Positions 36,566 through 47,785 of a stretch of 64,000 bases of DNA are shown piece by piece. Source of the DNA: Talpa occidentalis (taxonomy: Eukaryota; Chordata; Mammalia; Eulipotyphla; Talpidae). The position numbers and the translations under genes were made by a program. The notes under the pieces were generated by a model. The model was not told where the DNA came from. It saw only the letters and a program-made list of their open reading frames with translations, and ran no database searches. Position 1 is the stretch's first letter. The number at the start of each line of letters is the position of its first letter. The stretch lies in contig NW_023604295.1 of assembly GCF_014898055.3 (NCBI RefSeq), positions 93,449,591-93,513,590 on the forward strand. The letters run 5' to 3'.

Positions 36566-37180
36566 ATATATATTATATATAAAGCACCTCTACTTGTAAA
36601 TTAACTAAATCTATCAAACTCTCCTAAAGTGAAAGAAAATAATCAGCATCCACTTTGAAAGAGTTTGCATGTCTAAATTTATTGTTGATGCATTGTTAAT
36701 GAAAATTAAAAGTAAATGAAGGAAATCCAATACTCCAGTAAGTGCCATTCATATTTTTGAGGACTTTGCTGAGTAAAAGTTACTTAAAATATATTAATTG
36801 AATTATGTCATGAATCTCTGTATTTTCTCTGATTATGGGCAGTATAAGCAACATTCAAAAAATTTTTCATTGATCCTGACTGTGTCCTGCCTAACAAACA
36901 ATATTATTATATCAACTGTTTGGCATGTCTTGTATTGATCTTGCATTAATGTAAAAATAACAGATATAACAGTTTATTAAAGTAGTACTTATACTTGTAA
37001 AATATAATTGTGCCCTTCAAAAAGCTATAGCATCTACAGTTTTAGATATAATACTTTCAGTTTATTTCATTAAATGTTCTTATCATAATCCAATGTTTGC
37101 TTTGAATTTGGAGGAGCATGAAAAATATAAAAAAATGTGAGATTTTGAGTAATGAGGCAATAAATAAAGCAAATATACGT
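36566..37180. other. No gene or repeat recognised
   Basis: AT-rich unique-looking sequence with a TA run next to the SINE tail. Confidence 0.5.
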
Positions 37181-37182
37181 GT

Positions 37183-37376
37183 GTGTATATATATACATAT
37201 ACTATATATATATATATACACACACAAATTGTGGCATTTATATTATATATATATATACACACAAATTGTGGCATTTATATTATATATATATATACACACA
37301 AATTGTGGCATTTATATATACACAAATATATATATATATATATATACACACAAATTGTGGCATTTATATTATTTTC
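37183..37376. repeat. 37-bp-period AT-rich minisatellite
   Basis: The block caaattgtggcatttata starts at 37225, 37262, 37299 and 37351, with TA/CA runs between. The periods are 37, 37 and 52 bp. The Tyr/Ile-rich frames on both strands are repeat-derived. The SINE that follows was inserted at the end of the last unit. Confidence 0.93.
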
Positions 37377-37653
37377 TTTTTTAAAAAAAGATTTATTTAT
37401 TTATTTATACAAGAACCCGGGTACAGGCCAGATACGTGGGAGGGTGAGAGGATTCACTAGCTACAGAACAGGCAGACTGATGAAATACACTGCTGAAGGG
37501 AGCAGCAGTCGTGACAGGAGAGGTCTGCCGCGCTATGTGGGACCCTAGCCTGCCAGCAGGGATCAAACCCGTGCTGCAGAGGCTGCAGACAGCTTCACAG
37601 CGCTGCGCTCAACCTCCTGTGCCACCAGGGGAGGCCCTATTTATATTATTTTC
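37362..37653 (-). mobile_element. tRNA-type SINE (Rhin-1-like) with perfect TSD
   Basis: Minus copy between perfect 15-bp repeats ATTTATATTATTTTC (37362-37376 and 37639-37653). The duplicated target is part of the minisatellite unit. Tail gatttatttatttatttatacaag, then acccgggtacaggcc, and head cctgtgccaccaggggaggccc. Confidence 0.96.
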
Positions 37654-38103
37654 AATTTTCTTTTCATACTAAATTATTTCTGATTAAAGTAATATGATGT
37701 CTGGGATTTCTTTTAAAATATTCTAGGGGAACAATGGGGCACAAATGGAAACTTATGAAAGAATGTTGTTACTTTAATTTCCAGGGATACCTGGAAATTC
37801 ATTACAATATTCTATTCTGTTGAATATATTTGGAATTTTTCACAGTAGTGTTTAAAATAAGAAAATGCAGGCTTGTTTATATGATGTAGAATCTTATTTT
37901 TTCAGTTCATTAATAACTGCAAACACATTCAAAATCTTCTTTAGTAAATATATCAAATTTGTTTCTGTTGGCACTCAATACCTTAAACTGACTTTTCTAC
38001 TGTTTGGAAATCACTGCAAATCAAAGATAGGATATTTTGTTGAGAATTCTTTGTAACTTTTATAATTTGTTGTAGACATAAATATAAATTACTTAGAATA
38101 TTG
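37654..38103. other. No gene or repeat recognised
   Basis: AT-rich. A short plus-strand frame at 37865-38056 has no domain. Confidence 0.5.
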
Positions 38104-38367
38104 TTACCTGACTTTAGTTTCTTGAAAACTTTCCAAAACGACCAGAAGCTCCTTACAGTAGTCACAGATCACTGACAGTTCATGGACCCAAGAAGAGGTA
38201 TACATCTGGCTCACAGCATCATAAAAGTTGATAGGTATCAAGATGTTTACCAGTTTTTGGAAACAGATAGCATGATGGCCCTCTCCTATGTCAGACAAGT
38301 GTATTCTGATGGAGGCATTTTTAAACCAAAACTTTCTCTCCCATTGCAATGCTTGACCATTCTCACT
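38104..38367 (-). pseudogene. Exon-like open segment, minus strand (unidentified)
   Basis: On the minus strand a frame is open from just after a TGA at 38370-38368 to a TAA at 38106-38104. The sequence GTCAG/GTAACA places a canonical donor-like site with the exon's last base at 38108, two bases before the frame closes. Codon content looks protein-like (Cys, His, Trp, Tyr all present). There is no good pyrimidine tract upstream on that strand, and a stop lies between the nearest acceptor-like AG and the frame. This fits a broken or fossil exon. I do not recognise the protein, and it may be chance. Confidence 0.25.
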
Positions 38368-39049
38368 TCATCTGGCTACTCTCATACTCGTAACCCCTAC
38401 ATCTTTCGCTAAAAATAGGAACATTATATGGACAAAGACTGCATGCCAATCTGAGCCTCTCCAAGAAGTTGGAGGTATATGGCTTTGTTGTCTCATTCAT
38501 AATCTTTTGTGATAAATAGCAGATGATTTATTCCCACTCAGTCTTTAGTTCATGAGTATAGGCACTATACTCATTGTTTAAAAGAGATTTCTGAATTATC
38601 TTCCCATCAAAGTTATAATTAATAGATTTGAGTAAGGCTCTGATAGTGTGATTTCTCTTTCTTTCTTTCAAATTTCCAGATGATTCTAATCTGCAGACCA
38701 AGTGGGATATCTCTCATTTTACAGCATCCACCAAATTCCTGAGAATCTCTCTGAGAATTCAGGCTGGCCTGATGTTTTAGAACCTATGGTATCCTTTAGA
38801 ATTCTCACAAGATCAAAACAAATATTAAATCATCTGCATATGGCCTAGGGAAGAAGTTAAGGGATTTAAAGACAAAAGGGAACAGGTTATCATCAATGGA
38901 TGTAATTGATAAAGAAATGCCATGTACTAGAAGGTTGCTCTAGGGCTAATCTGAGAAAGAGAGAGAGGGACAGAGAGAAAAACAATAGGCAAGGGAGGCA
39001 TGACTTTGGAAACCAACTCTTCTAAAAGAGAACACAGACAAAAATCAAA
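38368..39049. other. No gene or repeat recognised
   Basis: Unique-looking sequence. Short A/G-rich run near 38953-38985. Confidence 0.5.
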
Positions 39050-39265
39050 CCAATAGCAAGCCCTAGAAATATGACTATATAATGAGGCTAATACAGGGGG
39101 AGTAGCAGGGTGGAGAGCAAAATGTGAAGGGGCCCAGCGGAATACGGTTGCCTTGGAGGTGGTTGTGCTGTGGTGACATACTCTGAAGATATGATCCTAT
39201 GCCCCTGAATCATATACACTGTATACACTGTTGTAAATCAATGTTATTGCAATTTTTAAAAATAA
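39050..39265 (+). mobile_element. Old LINE-1 3' UTR end
   Basis: The order tagaaatatgactatataatgaggcta, gggggagtagcaggg, ctgaatcatatacactg, ttgtaaatcaatgttattgcaa plus A/T-rich tail parallels 17975-18190. No coding part. Confidence 0.6.
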
Positions 39266-39512
39266 CATCAAAATTAGAAGAAAAAAGCCAAATATTGCAG
39301 TTCTAGTCAAAAAAAGTGAACTGTCAAATCCAACTGAACTTGGATTTTAAGTCTTCCTCTAGCAATATATTTGAAAATATTTCACAAGAAACAACTTGCT
39401 TTCCACAAAGTCCATTTCATGCAAAGAACTGAGGACATGATAAATCACATTTACCCTCAAAGCCTTCCAAGGAAGTAGTCTACAAAATTAACTTAATATT
39501 CTGCAAGTGGGT

Positions 39513-39922
39513 TATGAGGTTGGAGGAACATGGAGTAACTTAGGCTAAAGGAACATGGAGTGGCACAGACTCTTTTTCCCCTTCCAGAAGCCTTCCGGAG
39601 ACTTAAGAGGACACAGCAAACTCAGCAGGTAGCCCATAACTTTGATAGTATCCTGCATGCATGGAAAATGAATCAGCTGTGTAGCTATGAGCACTCAGGG
39701 GTACCCGTGCCACCTACTTTGTTCTTGTACAGTATAAAAGGAGGAGATTTCCTTATCCTAAGAGATAGTATGTGTGGCTCACTGTCACAGCCACTGCTGG
39801 TATATGGAACCTCCTGTTGCAGCAAAGACTTCTTGTTGCACCACCCCCCCCCCCGAGTTCTCTGACCCTTCTCTTGTTTGTTGGCACCAAAATCTGACCA
39901 GGCTCAGGGCCCTGGCACAACA
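39513..39922 (+). mobile_element. Possible solo LTR with TATA box
   Basis: About 410 bp flanked by TGGGT on both sides (39508-39512 and 39923-39927). It contains TATAAAAGG near 39734 after ttcttgtacag. It is followed by a C run (39844-39854), a gttctctgaccc block and an end in ggcacaaca. The layout is that of a small retroviral LTR, but the TG start would be two bases inside the repeat, so the border is unsure. No polyA signal is obvious. Confidence 0.35.
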
Positions 39923-40070
39923 TGGGTAAACAGAATAACTCCTAAAAATGCAAAATGAACTTTGGAACTTCACAGTAGTTGTCCTTTCTTTCTTTCGCTC
40001 CCCCTCCCTCTACCTCTCCCTTCCTTCTGTGACAAGAGTAAAGCATATTTTAAAAAGATTCAAAAGATTA

Positions 40071-40384
40071 AGAAATAAATACTGAGGGCCTCCCTGGTGG
40101 TGCAAGGGGTTAAGTCTCAGCACTATCAAGCTATCTGCAGCCACTGCAGCACAAGTTTAATCCCTGGCCAGGGAGGAGACCAACAAGGCACGGCAGACCT
40201 CTCCTGTCTCACCCACTGCTCCCCTCAGCAGTGTATTTCAGTAGATCTGCCTGTTCTGCTCCTCATTGGGTCTCTGGTTAATTCTCTCATCAACCCCTCT
40301 CACCTTTGGCCTGTACCCCAGCTCTTGTATGCATAAATAAATAAAATAAATCTTTAAAAAAAGAGGGTGAGAAATAAATACCGA
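40071..40384 (+). mobile_element. tRNA-type SINE (Rhin-1-like) with TSD
   Basis: Plus copy between 15-bp repeats AGAAATAAATACTGA (40071-40085) and AGAAATAAATACCGA (40370-40384), one mismatch. Head gggcctccctggtggtgcaaggggttaag, B box gtttaatccctgg, tail atgcataaataaataaaataaatcttt. It is of the older ccactgcagc group. Confidence 0.95.
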
Positions 40385-40477
40385 AAAGGGGAAAAGTTCT
40401 CTCTCTGTCCACCTCGTCACGTACCTAAAATTATCAAGCGCTATTTAGAGTTAGAATCCTGCCATATTTTCTTAGGT

Positions 40478-40858
40478 CAATCTGTTATAACAAAATATCA
40501 TAGACTGGTGTCTTAAACAACAGATATTTATTTCTCACAGTTCTGAAGTCTGGGATGTCTAAGATAAGGGTGCTAGCATGGCTGGTTTCTGCTGAGAGCA
40601 CTCTGTCTGGCTTGCAGATGGCTCCCTTCTCATTGTTTCCTTGAGTGGCAGAAAAAGAGAGCTCTGGTCTCTTCCTCTTCTTATAAGGACACTAATCCCT
40701 GTGATTATAATGACAACCTTTGTGAGTTCATCTAAACTTAATTCGTTCCCAAAGCTCCCCCTTCCAAATGACATCCTCTTTGGAGATCTGGCCTTCAAGA
40801 TTTGAATTTTAGGGAGACACAAACATTGAATTTTAGGGAGACACAATTCCTAACACGT
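40478..40858 (-). mobile_element. MaLR solo LTR, MLT1 type
   Basis: Reverse complement of the mammalian MLT1 LTR. In plus-strand order it has ctgttataacaaaatatcatagactgg, cttaaacaacagatatttatttctcacagttctg, gtctcttcctcttcttataaggacactaatccc, and gaattttagggagacacaa. The polyA-signal side lies to the left in this orientation. It is an ancient non-autonomous element with no internal region nearby. Part of its last (5') segment is tandemly duplicated. Confidence 0.88.
40802..40849. repeat. 24-bp tandem duplication inside the MLT1 LTR
   Basis: The block ttgaattttagggagacaca starts at 40802 and 40826 with identical sequence over about 21 bases. It is a duplication later than the LTR insertion. 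Confidence 0.9.
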
Positions 40859-43464
40859 ATCTCATATGCATTTACACATTTAACTAAACTTACATTGTTG
40901 TTTTATTTAAACAAAAAAAATCTAATAATATAGGAATATGCTATGCATACTCCTCTAACATAAGGGCTTTTTTCTTAAACTTAAATATAGAGCATAGGCA
41001 TATTTCCATGTCAGTTTTTATGGATCTATATTACTTATCTAAAATACTATAATATTCCACAGGACAGCATTTCCAAAATTAATTTAATATTTTTCTATTG
41101 ATTGAAATATAGCTACTTTCAATTTTTCACCATTACAAATAAACTTGCAATTAGCATATATAAAGCTTAAGAGTGTGTGATAATATTTCTACAAGACAGA
41201 ATAGAATCTCAGAAGAGAAGTAAGGAGAAGGTGAGCAGTCAGAACTCACATCCATTTTGGATTCTGAATGAAGATGTCCCTCCAAAGGGCTACACCATTT
41301 TCACCCAGCCTTTCTACTCACATCCTGGTATTGACCATCTTTTCCACTGAAAACATTTATGCCTTTATCATATGCATTGTAAAGACTCATTAAATAGTAT
41401 TTTTAAGTTGAAAATTTTATGTAGATATCCAATCTAGAGCACATGCTAGTCAATATCTTGCTTGGGATGGTCCTCTGGGAGAAAAATTTCTGTACATGGG
41501 AATTCTTATTAGAATATTACATGACCCCACACTGACACTAAAAAACAAGGTGTAAATCTCAAAATTCTCAGAGACTATTAAGTAGAATGAGAAAGTCAGT
41601 GATAGCTGATGGTTACCAATTTGGCTCTGCACTTCAAGGCAATAACAAAACGCAGTCCCTTTAGGTACCTAGTCCTCAAGTCTCACAGCCAAGGAAGGTG
41701 ATATACCAAGTTAGTTCTGAGGACAATAAATGAGTGTTACTTGTGAATGAAATCAGGAACAAATATTAGCATGAAACAAGCTGTGCCACCATCAAAATGA
41801 AGTAGTGACACATAGAACATGTTAAAGTGACTTTACACCCACAGCAATGACACTGACGCACTGACAGAAGATCCGAGTGATGCGTCTATGTACCTGTGCC
41901 CTCTTTAGCTGCTGATGACAATCCTTAGCCCAGACCTGTGAATCACTGGAATTGCCACAAAAAAATTGCCAAAATAACCTCTGAGAAGCAGATGGTTATG
42001 AAGACTTCTGTCCAGATGCCAGAACCCCACATGCTTGCCAATCTGTGTTTCCAGCATGTACCATTATATTTAAAATTTTATTTTTCCTTTTTCTGCCATG
42101 TTCACTCTACCATAATTAGCAAGGTTCTAATACTTTTCCAGAGAACAAGAATCATCACAGACTGTTCACCTTCCTTTTAGAAATAGAAAGGTAAAAAGTA
42201 AGTGTCTGATGCCAAACTTTCAACCTAAACTGTAACTCCAGTATTTGGGGCTCACATTTGAAATCTTCATGAAATATTTTTGCAGGTTTTTTATCTCAAC
42301 TGTGCCATTGTCTCCCCTAGGCTCTCTAAGCACTTCAGGACATTCTGATTCCTTTCCAAGTCCATCAGAAAACAAAAAACAATAATTTCTGAAAGAAAAT
42401 TAGTCAGGTTTTTTTTTTTTTTTTTTAGAACCAAGAGAGAGGTTGGCAAGGAAGCAGTTTCTCTAGAACAATAGTTGGATTACTCTAGTCAACAATACCG
42501 ACTGATAAACCCATAATGCCATGACAACAAAGCCACTGGCACCACCCCACAGGTTGAACTTTTAGATATTAACAACAAAGGACTTGATCAGCACCCAAGA
42601 TTACATGTAACAGGGAGAGTTGAAATAACTGCTAAATTCAAGTTGACCCTTTGGGACGTCATAGATGTCACTGTTCAGAGATCAGTGTTTCCAAGAATCA
42701 GTTTTTTATTGACATGTTTACTTACTTCTGAATCAGAGTACCCACCCCCTCCCATCAGTGGTTGTGGAAAAATCCAAAGTTTCACAACAAGTTGTCTATT
42801 TCTGCAACAGTCAACTTGGCATATTTATATTGCCTTCCAACGCAGAGCTTTGAAACCCCCAATCTTTGTAAACAGCAATCTTCCATAGACCCTTAACCCA
42901 TTCCCCAGTAGTATTTATATCAGACCTGTGCTGTTGGAAAGGAAATGTCCTTAAACCCTCAACCTTTCAAGAAAAAGAAACTTAAATTCCTTTCAGTGAA
43001 TCTTTTGGAGTTTATAAATAAATCTGAAAGAAGGCTTTTAGGTTTTTGTTTAGCGTGAGGAAGAATGATGTTATAGAAATCTTAGATTACATTGAAATAT
43101 GTGAGTTTGAATCAGCAATTTAAAAGTAAGCATTATGACATTTTAATTACATTTTAATGATTAAACCTTGGAAGTGATGCTGATTTAAGTCAAAACAACT
43201 TTTGAAGTAGTTTTTCTGGCCTGTAGCTATCTGGGTATATAAAGGAGGGAAGTAAGAAAAGAGAAAGTAAAAAAGGAATGATGTTCCAACCAGCAAACAA
43301 AGTGGATTGTGGATTTAGTTTTTTTGTTTGTTTGTGGTTTGCATATGTTTTTGTTTGTTTGTGGTTTGCATATTCAAATTAGGGTTGATAATCATGAGGC
43401 ATACATCTACTTATAACATTTGCACATGGCAACATGCAAAACACTATGTTTGTATTTGCTTTAC
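40859..43464. other. No gene or repeat recognised
   Basis: About 2.6 kb of unique-looking sequence. Poly-T at 42410-42426. The frames at 41938-42180 and 42643-42888 (plus) lack recognised domains. An imperfect repeat of ttttgtttgtttgtggtttgcatat lies near 43320-43375. Confidence 0.45.
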
Positions 43465-43779
43465 AAAAAAAATAAGTCCACAGGAAGCTGCAGGGGGGGT
43501 GGGGGGTGCCTCCCTGGTGAAGCAAGGGGTTAAGTCTCAGCACTGTGAAGAAATCCGCAGCCACTGCAGTTTGATCCCTGATCAGGGAGCTACCCACATG
43601 GTGCAGCAGACCTCTCCTGTTTCAACTGCTGCTCCTCTCAGCAGTGTATTTCAGTCAATCCACCTGTTCTGCTCCCCGCTCTGTCTCTGGTGAATCCTCT
43701 TACCCCTGCCCTGGCACCTCTGACCTACATCCTAGTTCTTGGATGCATAAATAACAAATCTTAAAAAAAAAATAGTCCA
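43465..43779 (+). mobile_element. tRNA-type SINE (Rhin-1-like) with 5' extension
   Basis: The SINE body runs from gcctccctggtgaagcaagg (about 43506) to gataaataacaaatcttaaa. The flanks share TAAGTCCACA (43473-43482) and TAGTCCACA (about 43771-43779). This leaves about 23 G-rich extra bases (43483-43505) between the left TSD and the SINE head. The extension may come from the parent transcript or from later change. The Pro/Ser-rich frame across it is the SINE. Confidence 0.88.
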
Positions 43780-43907
43780 CACTAAGGATGAAAATTAACA
43801 AGAACAGCAACATATAATTTTTGTCTGCATGGATGTCCTCCCCCCACAGTCATGTGATCTTATGTTTAGTTTCTTGTACTCTTAAAAAGAGAAGTTTGGG
43901 CTTTCCT

Positions 43908-43965
43908 TCTATTTTTTTTTTAATTAAGTAACTTTGGTTTACAAGGCTGTACATGACTTGGAAAA
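43908..43965 (-). mobile_element. Old LINE-1 3' end, antisense (short)
   Basis: A T run, then taattaagtaactttggtttacaaggctgtacatgac. Same antisense motif as at 4135, 29115 and 55562. Confidence 0.5.
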
Positions 43966-45349
43966 ATATAAGTTTGGGAAGTATTTCTCAAAATATTGAA
44001 ACTGAAGTTTAGGAGTACTAGGTACAAATGCTGATCTCTTAGAACATTTTTTTCAGCATTTCTTCTCCCCAAGGGGAGAGATGAAAATTACAGAAATATA
44101 AATGATGAAAATGTTTATTCTGAAACACAACAGCATTGAGTTAAATGCAAAGGATTCTTTAAAGGTTGCATTTAAACATATTGACCTTTTCTTTAAAAAT
44201 AATAGCAAAGAATTAAAATAAGTCCGAGTATGAATGATCTACAACAAATCAGAATGAATGCATGATGCTATATATATAAAGTTGGATAAATGGCCATGAT
44301 ATACTTTTTCATCAAAAAAGAATTTTCCAGAAGCACATGCACTGAAGGATTCTCTACAAAAACACAAAAATATATTCTTTGAATCCTTTGCATGTATAAC
44401 GACTATAACTGGACATGTATGCTTTAATTTTCTCTTGGTCCACCTCTTTTTTTCAAAGCTTTCTCAATTTCTCTGTGAATATGATCTCTACCTCTTAAGC
44501 TAATTCCATCCCTTATGAACATATCTATGACTCCACTGCCATTACATGCTTGTAGTTTCTGATCAAATAAAGATTTAGATATTTTAAGTGGAAATAATGT
44601 GCTGAACTTTTAAAAATAAATGTTGCTTTGTCACACCCAAAATACCTAAGCCATGTTGGAAAAAAGTAAGAGGCAATCTTCCAACAAATATTTGGAACCT
44701 CAACTGTTTGCTTAGCCAGTCTCTAGATAACACAAGATGTGGAGATAATGCACCAAGGTGAGCTCAGGATTATGGCACTCCCCAGCCTGCTGAGAGCAGA
44801 TGGACTCCCGGAGGAGACTAGGGAAACTGCTCTGCTAGGAAGCCTGTCCTGTGTAATGGTCCCTGATTTTTTAGCCTTGTGTGGGCACGTGGGAGCCAGA
44901 GCAGGAAAAAGAGTGTGAACCCTTCCTCATGCTCCAGCAGCCCACAGCGGGGATCATCCAGCAGTGCAAACATATGTTCCACAGCTACTTGCTGAACACC
45001 TGCTCCCATCAACCCAGTTGCCAGGCAGAGTCTTACATCAGTGTTGGTGACTATGAGTTTGAAGTTCTGTTTGAATTGGGAAAGACTAATTAGAAAGTGT
45101 GTAGATTAAAGGAAATGGAACCAGACACATAGATGATTTAATCCAAATAACTATTGACGCACAACTACAATTTTATATTTTCTAAGTATCATCAATCTCA
45201 GGTATTAGAACATATCAACGTTGAAATGTAAAGGATGGAATTATTTATGATATCTGATGTCTTTAAAACCACCTACATATTTTCCTTACCATTTCTCTCT
45301 GTAAAAGCCAATGATAGATCACTAAGACCATCCTGAAAACTGTAGTATT
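43966..45349. other. No gene seen; unidentified 70-codon frame
   Basis: At 44881-45093 a plus-strand frame of 70 codons with several Cys, Gln and Glu residues lies in a patch richer in GC than its surroundings (44750-45030). A longer non-repeat patch of this kind could be a fossil exon or a processed-pseudogene piece. I do not recognise it and see no splice sites that fit. Confidence 0.35.
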
Positions 45350-45644
45350 AAATCCTTAGAGATTTGGGGCCTCCCTGGTGGTGCAGGGGGTTAAAACCAA
45401 TCTATGAAGCTATCTGCAGCCACTGCAGTGTGAGTTCGATCCCCAGCCAGGGAGCAACACAAATGGCACAGCGGAACTCTCCTGACTCGCCTGCTGCTCG
45501 CCTCAGCAGTATACTTCGGTCAATCTGCCTGTTCAGTTACCCACTCTCTCTGGTGAATCCTCTCACCTCCCCCACAGCTCTAGCCTGTACCCCAGTTCTT
45601 GTATTCATATATAAATAAATCTTTAAAAAAATCCTTAGAGATTT
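45350..45644 (+). mobile_element. tRNA-type SINE (Rhin-1-like) with perfect TSD
   Basis: Plus copy between perfect 16-bp repeats AAATCCTTAGAGATTT (45350-45365 and 45629-45644). Head ggggcctccctggtggtgcagg, B box gttcgatccccagcc, tail atataaataaatctttaaaa. Confidence 0.96.
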
Positions 45645-46004
45645 TCCTCCAACCTCCAACACTTTTCTAACCACAATCTCCAACTTCAAATTCAAAATCA
45701 CTAAGCTATTTAGGAATGAAATAGAATTCAAGCCAATCCAGCATAAAATCATATTTTGATAAGTGATAGAGATAGATAATAGATATTATGCATTTATAAA
45801 ATGATATATGTTAAATATGTTACATGTTTCTTAGGAAACAAACTGCTGAAATAATTGCACACAATATAACGCGGTGAAGTTACAAAATGTTAAGATCATT
45901 TTTCTATTGAGTTATACAGGAAAATAAAATTTCTATCCCAAGTATAAACAGGAACAAGACAAAAATCTTTTCTTAAATTCTCGTAAACACCTTTGAATGC
46001 TGGA
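45645..46004. other. No gene or repeat recognised
   Basis: AT-rich spacer with no credible frame. Confidence 0.5.
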
Positions 46005-46117
46005 TATAGCATCAAATCACCTGGAAACCTATTAAAAACTCTGAGAACAGGCTCCAGCAATATGGATTTAATGAGTCTTCCAGGTGATACCAATGACATT
46101 GAGAACCACTGTTCTAA
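46005..46117 (+). mobile_element. MER5-like (hAT-Charlie) DNA transposon fossil
   Basis: The order catcaaatcacctggaaacctattaaaaactctgag, ggctccagcaatatgg, cttccaggtgatacc, gagaaccactg matches the well-known MER5 layout. Non-autonomous and ancient. Confidence 0.65.
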
Positions 46118-46577
46118 TGGCTATAGTTTTGGAGGATCTAGTAAGTCAACTTGGGGTAACTTGACCATCTGTGTTTTCTTCTCTCACAGTATTTTTATAT
46201 TTGGCTTACTCTGATTACTCAGTCTCTAAGGGGATTATTTGGTCATTGCAACTACACACATATGTTTTTTAAATGGACAATTGCATATAAACCATGATTA
46301 CTGTGAAATATATAATTAACTTTTTCTGATTTATACATGCTTAATTTGAAGTCTTACAATTGAATCCATTGATTTATAACTAGCAAATCATCTCTATTAA
46401 AAAACACTACAGTAATTAGGTTTACCCCAGTACATTTCAATGGCCATAGCTAATGAAAAACTGGACTGTATCTGTTCTCATTATACAAGAAAGTTATTTG
46501 TAATATGTCTCTTCCTTCACTTCAACTCTATTTCTACTACTCTTTCTGTCATAGTAAGTATATGATTATCTTTTTTA
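46118..46577. other. No gene or repeat recognised
   Basis: AT-rich spacer between the MER5-like fossil and the LTR pair. Confidence 0.5.
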
Positions 46578-46582
46578 ATGCT

Positions 46583-47011
46583 TGTAGGGTAAAGAAAATG
46601 TCAGGCTTTTCTGCCTCCCACCATCAGGATAGATGATGGATCCTTGTCCTGAATGCATGCCTGATGGCGGGCACCTGGAATAGGGTGTGGGCATAGGTAG
46701 ATAGGATTCAGCTGAGCTAAGACTGTGCTTTTTAAGGGCGGCGTCACTGGGACGCCAGCAGAAGCTGAGAAAGAAGCCGAAGAGAAGCGAAGAAGCAGAA
46801 GCAGAGAACGCCAGAGAGCCCAGATAGAATGAGGATTTGCTGGGGGCTGGGAGGACTGCCAGCCTCCCGGCCCCCCAGCACCCCTGCCTGCCATATGCCT
46901 GGTGAACCCCAATAAAAGACCTGCAAAACCACTGAGGACTCTGACTCCTCCTTTACCCGGTCTGCATGGGATCCTAGAAAACCTGCACTGTGTCCTGTCC
47001 TGCCTCTTACA
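46583..47011 (+). mobile_element. Solo LTR of an endogenous retrovirus, plus orientation
   Basis: A 429-bp TG...CA element (tgtagggtaaag to cctcttaca) between ATGCT repeats (46578-46582 and 47012-47016). A TTTTTAAGGGCGG promoter-like box lies near 46729, AATAAA is at 46911-46916, and a U5-like C/T-rich end follows. There is no internal region, so the provirus has been reduced to one LTR. The same family sits in opposite orientation 60 bp downstream. A 5-bp TSD and lack of coding sequence prevent assignment to a class. Confidence 0.85.
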
Positions 47012-47233
47012 ATGCTTTCAAATCATTTACAGGGATCTATGGTGTGGGCATTTAATTTATGATATAGATGGTGTTGGAGCAGGAAGGACACTGAGCAGGT
47101 TTTCTGATCCAGCAGACTGGGTAAGGGAGGAGTCCTGGAGCTCTCAGTGGCTTTTCAGGCTTTTATTGGGATTTACCAGGTACATGGCAGGCAGGGGTGC
47201 TGGGGGCCGGGAGCCTCGCAGGCCTCCCAGCCC

Positions 47234-47785
47234 CCAGCAAGTCTTTTTTTTTTAATAATAAATTTTATTTTGACCCCAATCCCTCCCCTCCCACCCTCTA
47301 CCCCCCATAGAGTGTCTCTGGTTCATAGTTTTTTGTTGGATTTTGATTTTCACTTTCTTATAGTTATTCATTTTCCTGGTCCCTTATTTAAGTTTTCTAG
47401 ATTCCTGCTATGAGTGAGACCATCCGGTATTTTTCTTTTTCTTTCTGGCTTATTTCGCTGAGCATGATCCCTTCCAGCGCCATCCATGTTGCTGCAAATT
47501 GCATGTGCTTATCTTTTTTGAATGCTGAGTAATATTCCATGGTGTATATGTACCACTTCTTGATCCAGTCATCTATTTTTGGGCATTTGGACTGTTTCCA
47601 AAGCTTAGCTATTGTAAACAGTGCTGCTATAAACATAGGGGTGCAGGTGCTCTTTGGAATTGATGTTTCTGTGTCCTTTGGGTAAATACCTAGGAGTGGA
47701 ATTGCTGGATCATATGGAAGCTCTATGTTTAGTAGGTCCAGAAATCTCCACACAGCTCTCCGTAGTGGTTGGACCAGCAAGTCTT
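47234..47785 (-). mobile_element. Young LINE-1 3' end nested in the LTR, with TSD
   Basis: Minus-strand, 5'-truncated LINE-1 inserted into the LTR between perfect 12-bp repeats CCAGCAAGTCTT (47234-47245 and 47774-47785). The antisense 3' UTR lies at 47255-47396. The ORF2 stop is at 47397-47399, and the ORF2 end is open across the remaining element and on into LTR sequence. It is the best-preserved ORF2 tail in the window, so it is probably the youngest LINE-1 here. Confidence 0.95.
47397..47773 (-). pseudogene. LINE-1 ORF2 C-terminal fragment (open but truncated)
   Basis: The last 125 or so codons of LINE-1 ORF2 without an internal stop, ending at 47397. The usual C-terminal blocks ([14 protein letters not shown], then IYTMEYYSAF, then MALEGIM) are present in order. 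The continuing open frame up to 47837 runs into the LTR, giving a chance 146-codon chimera with no upstream LINE-1 domain. It is not a functional reverse transcriptase. Confidence 0.85.

Noticed and set aside
37183..37376. CRISPR-like spaced repeats
   Set aside because: The repeat unit and spacer are both AT-rich microsatellite-like, there are no cas genes, and the window is mammalian. It is a minisatellite.
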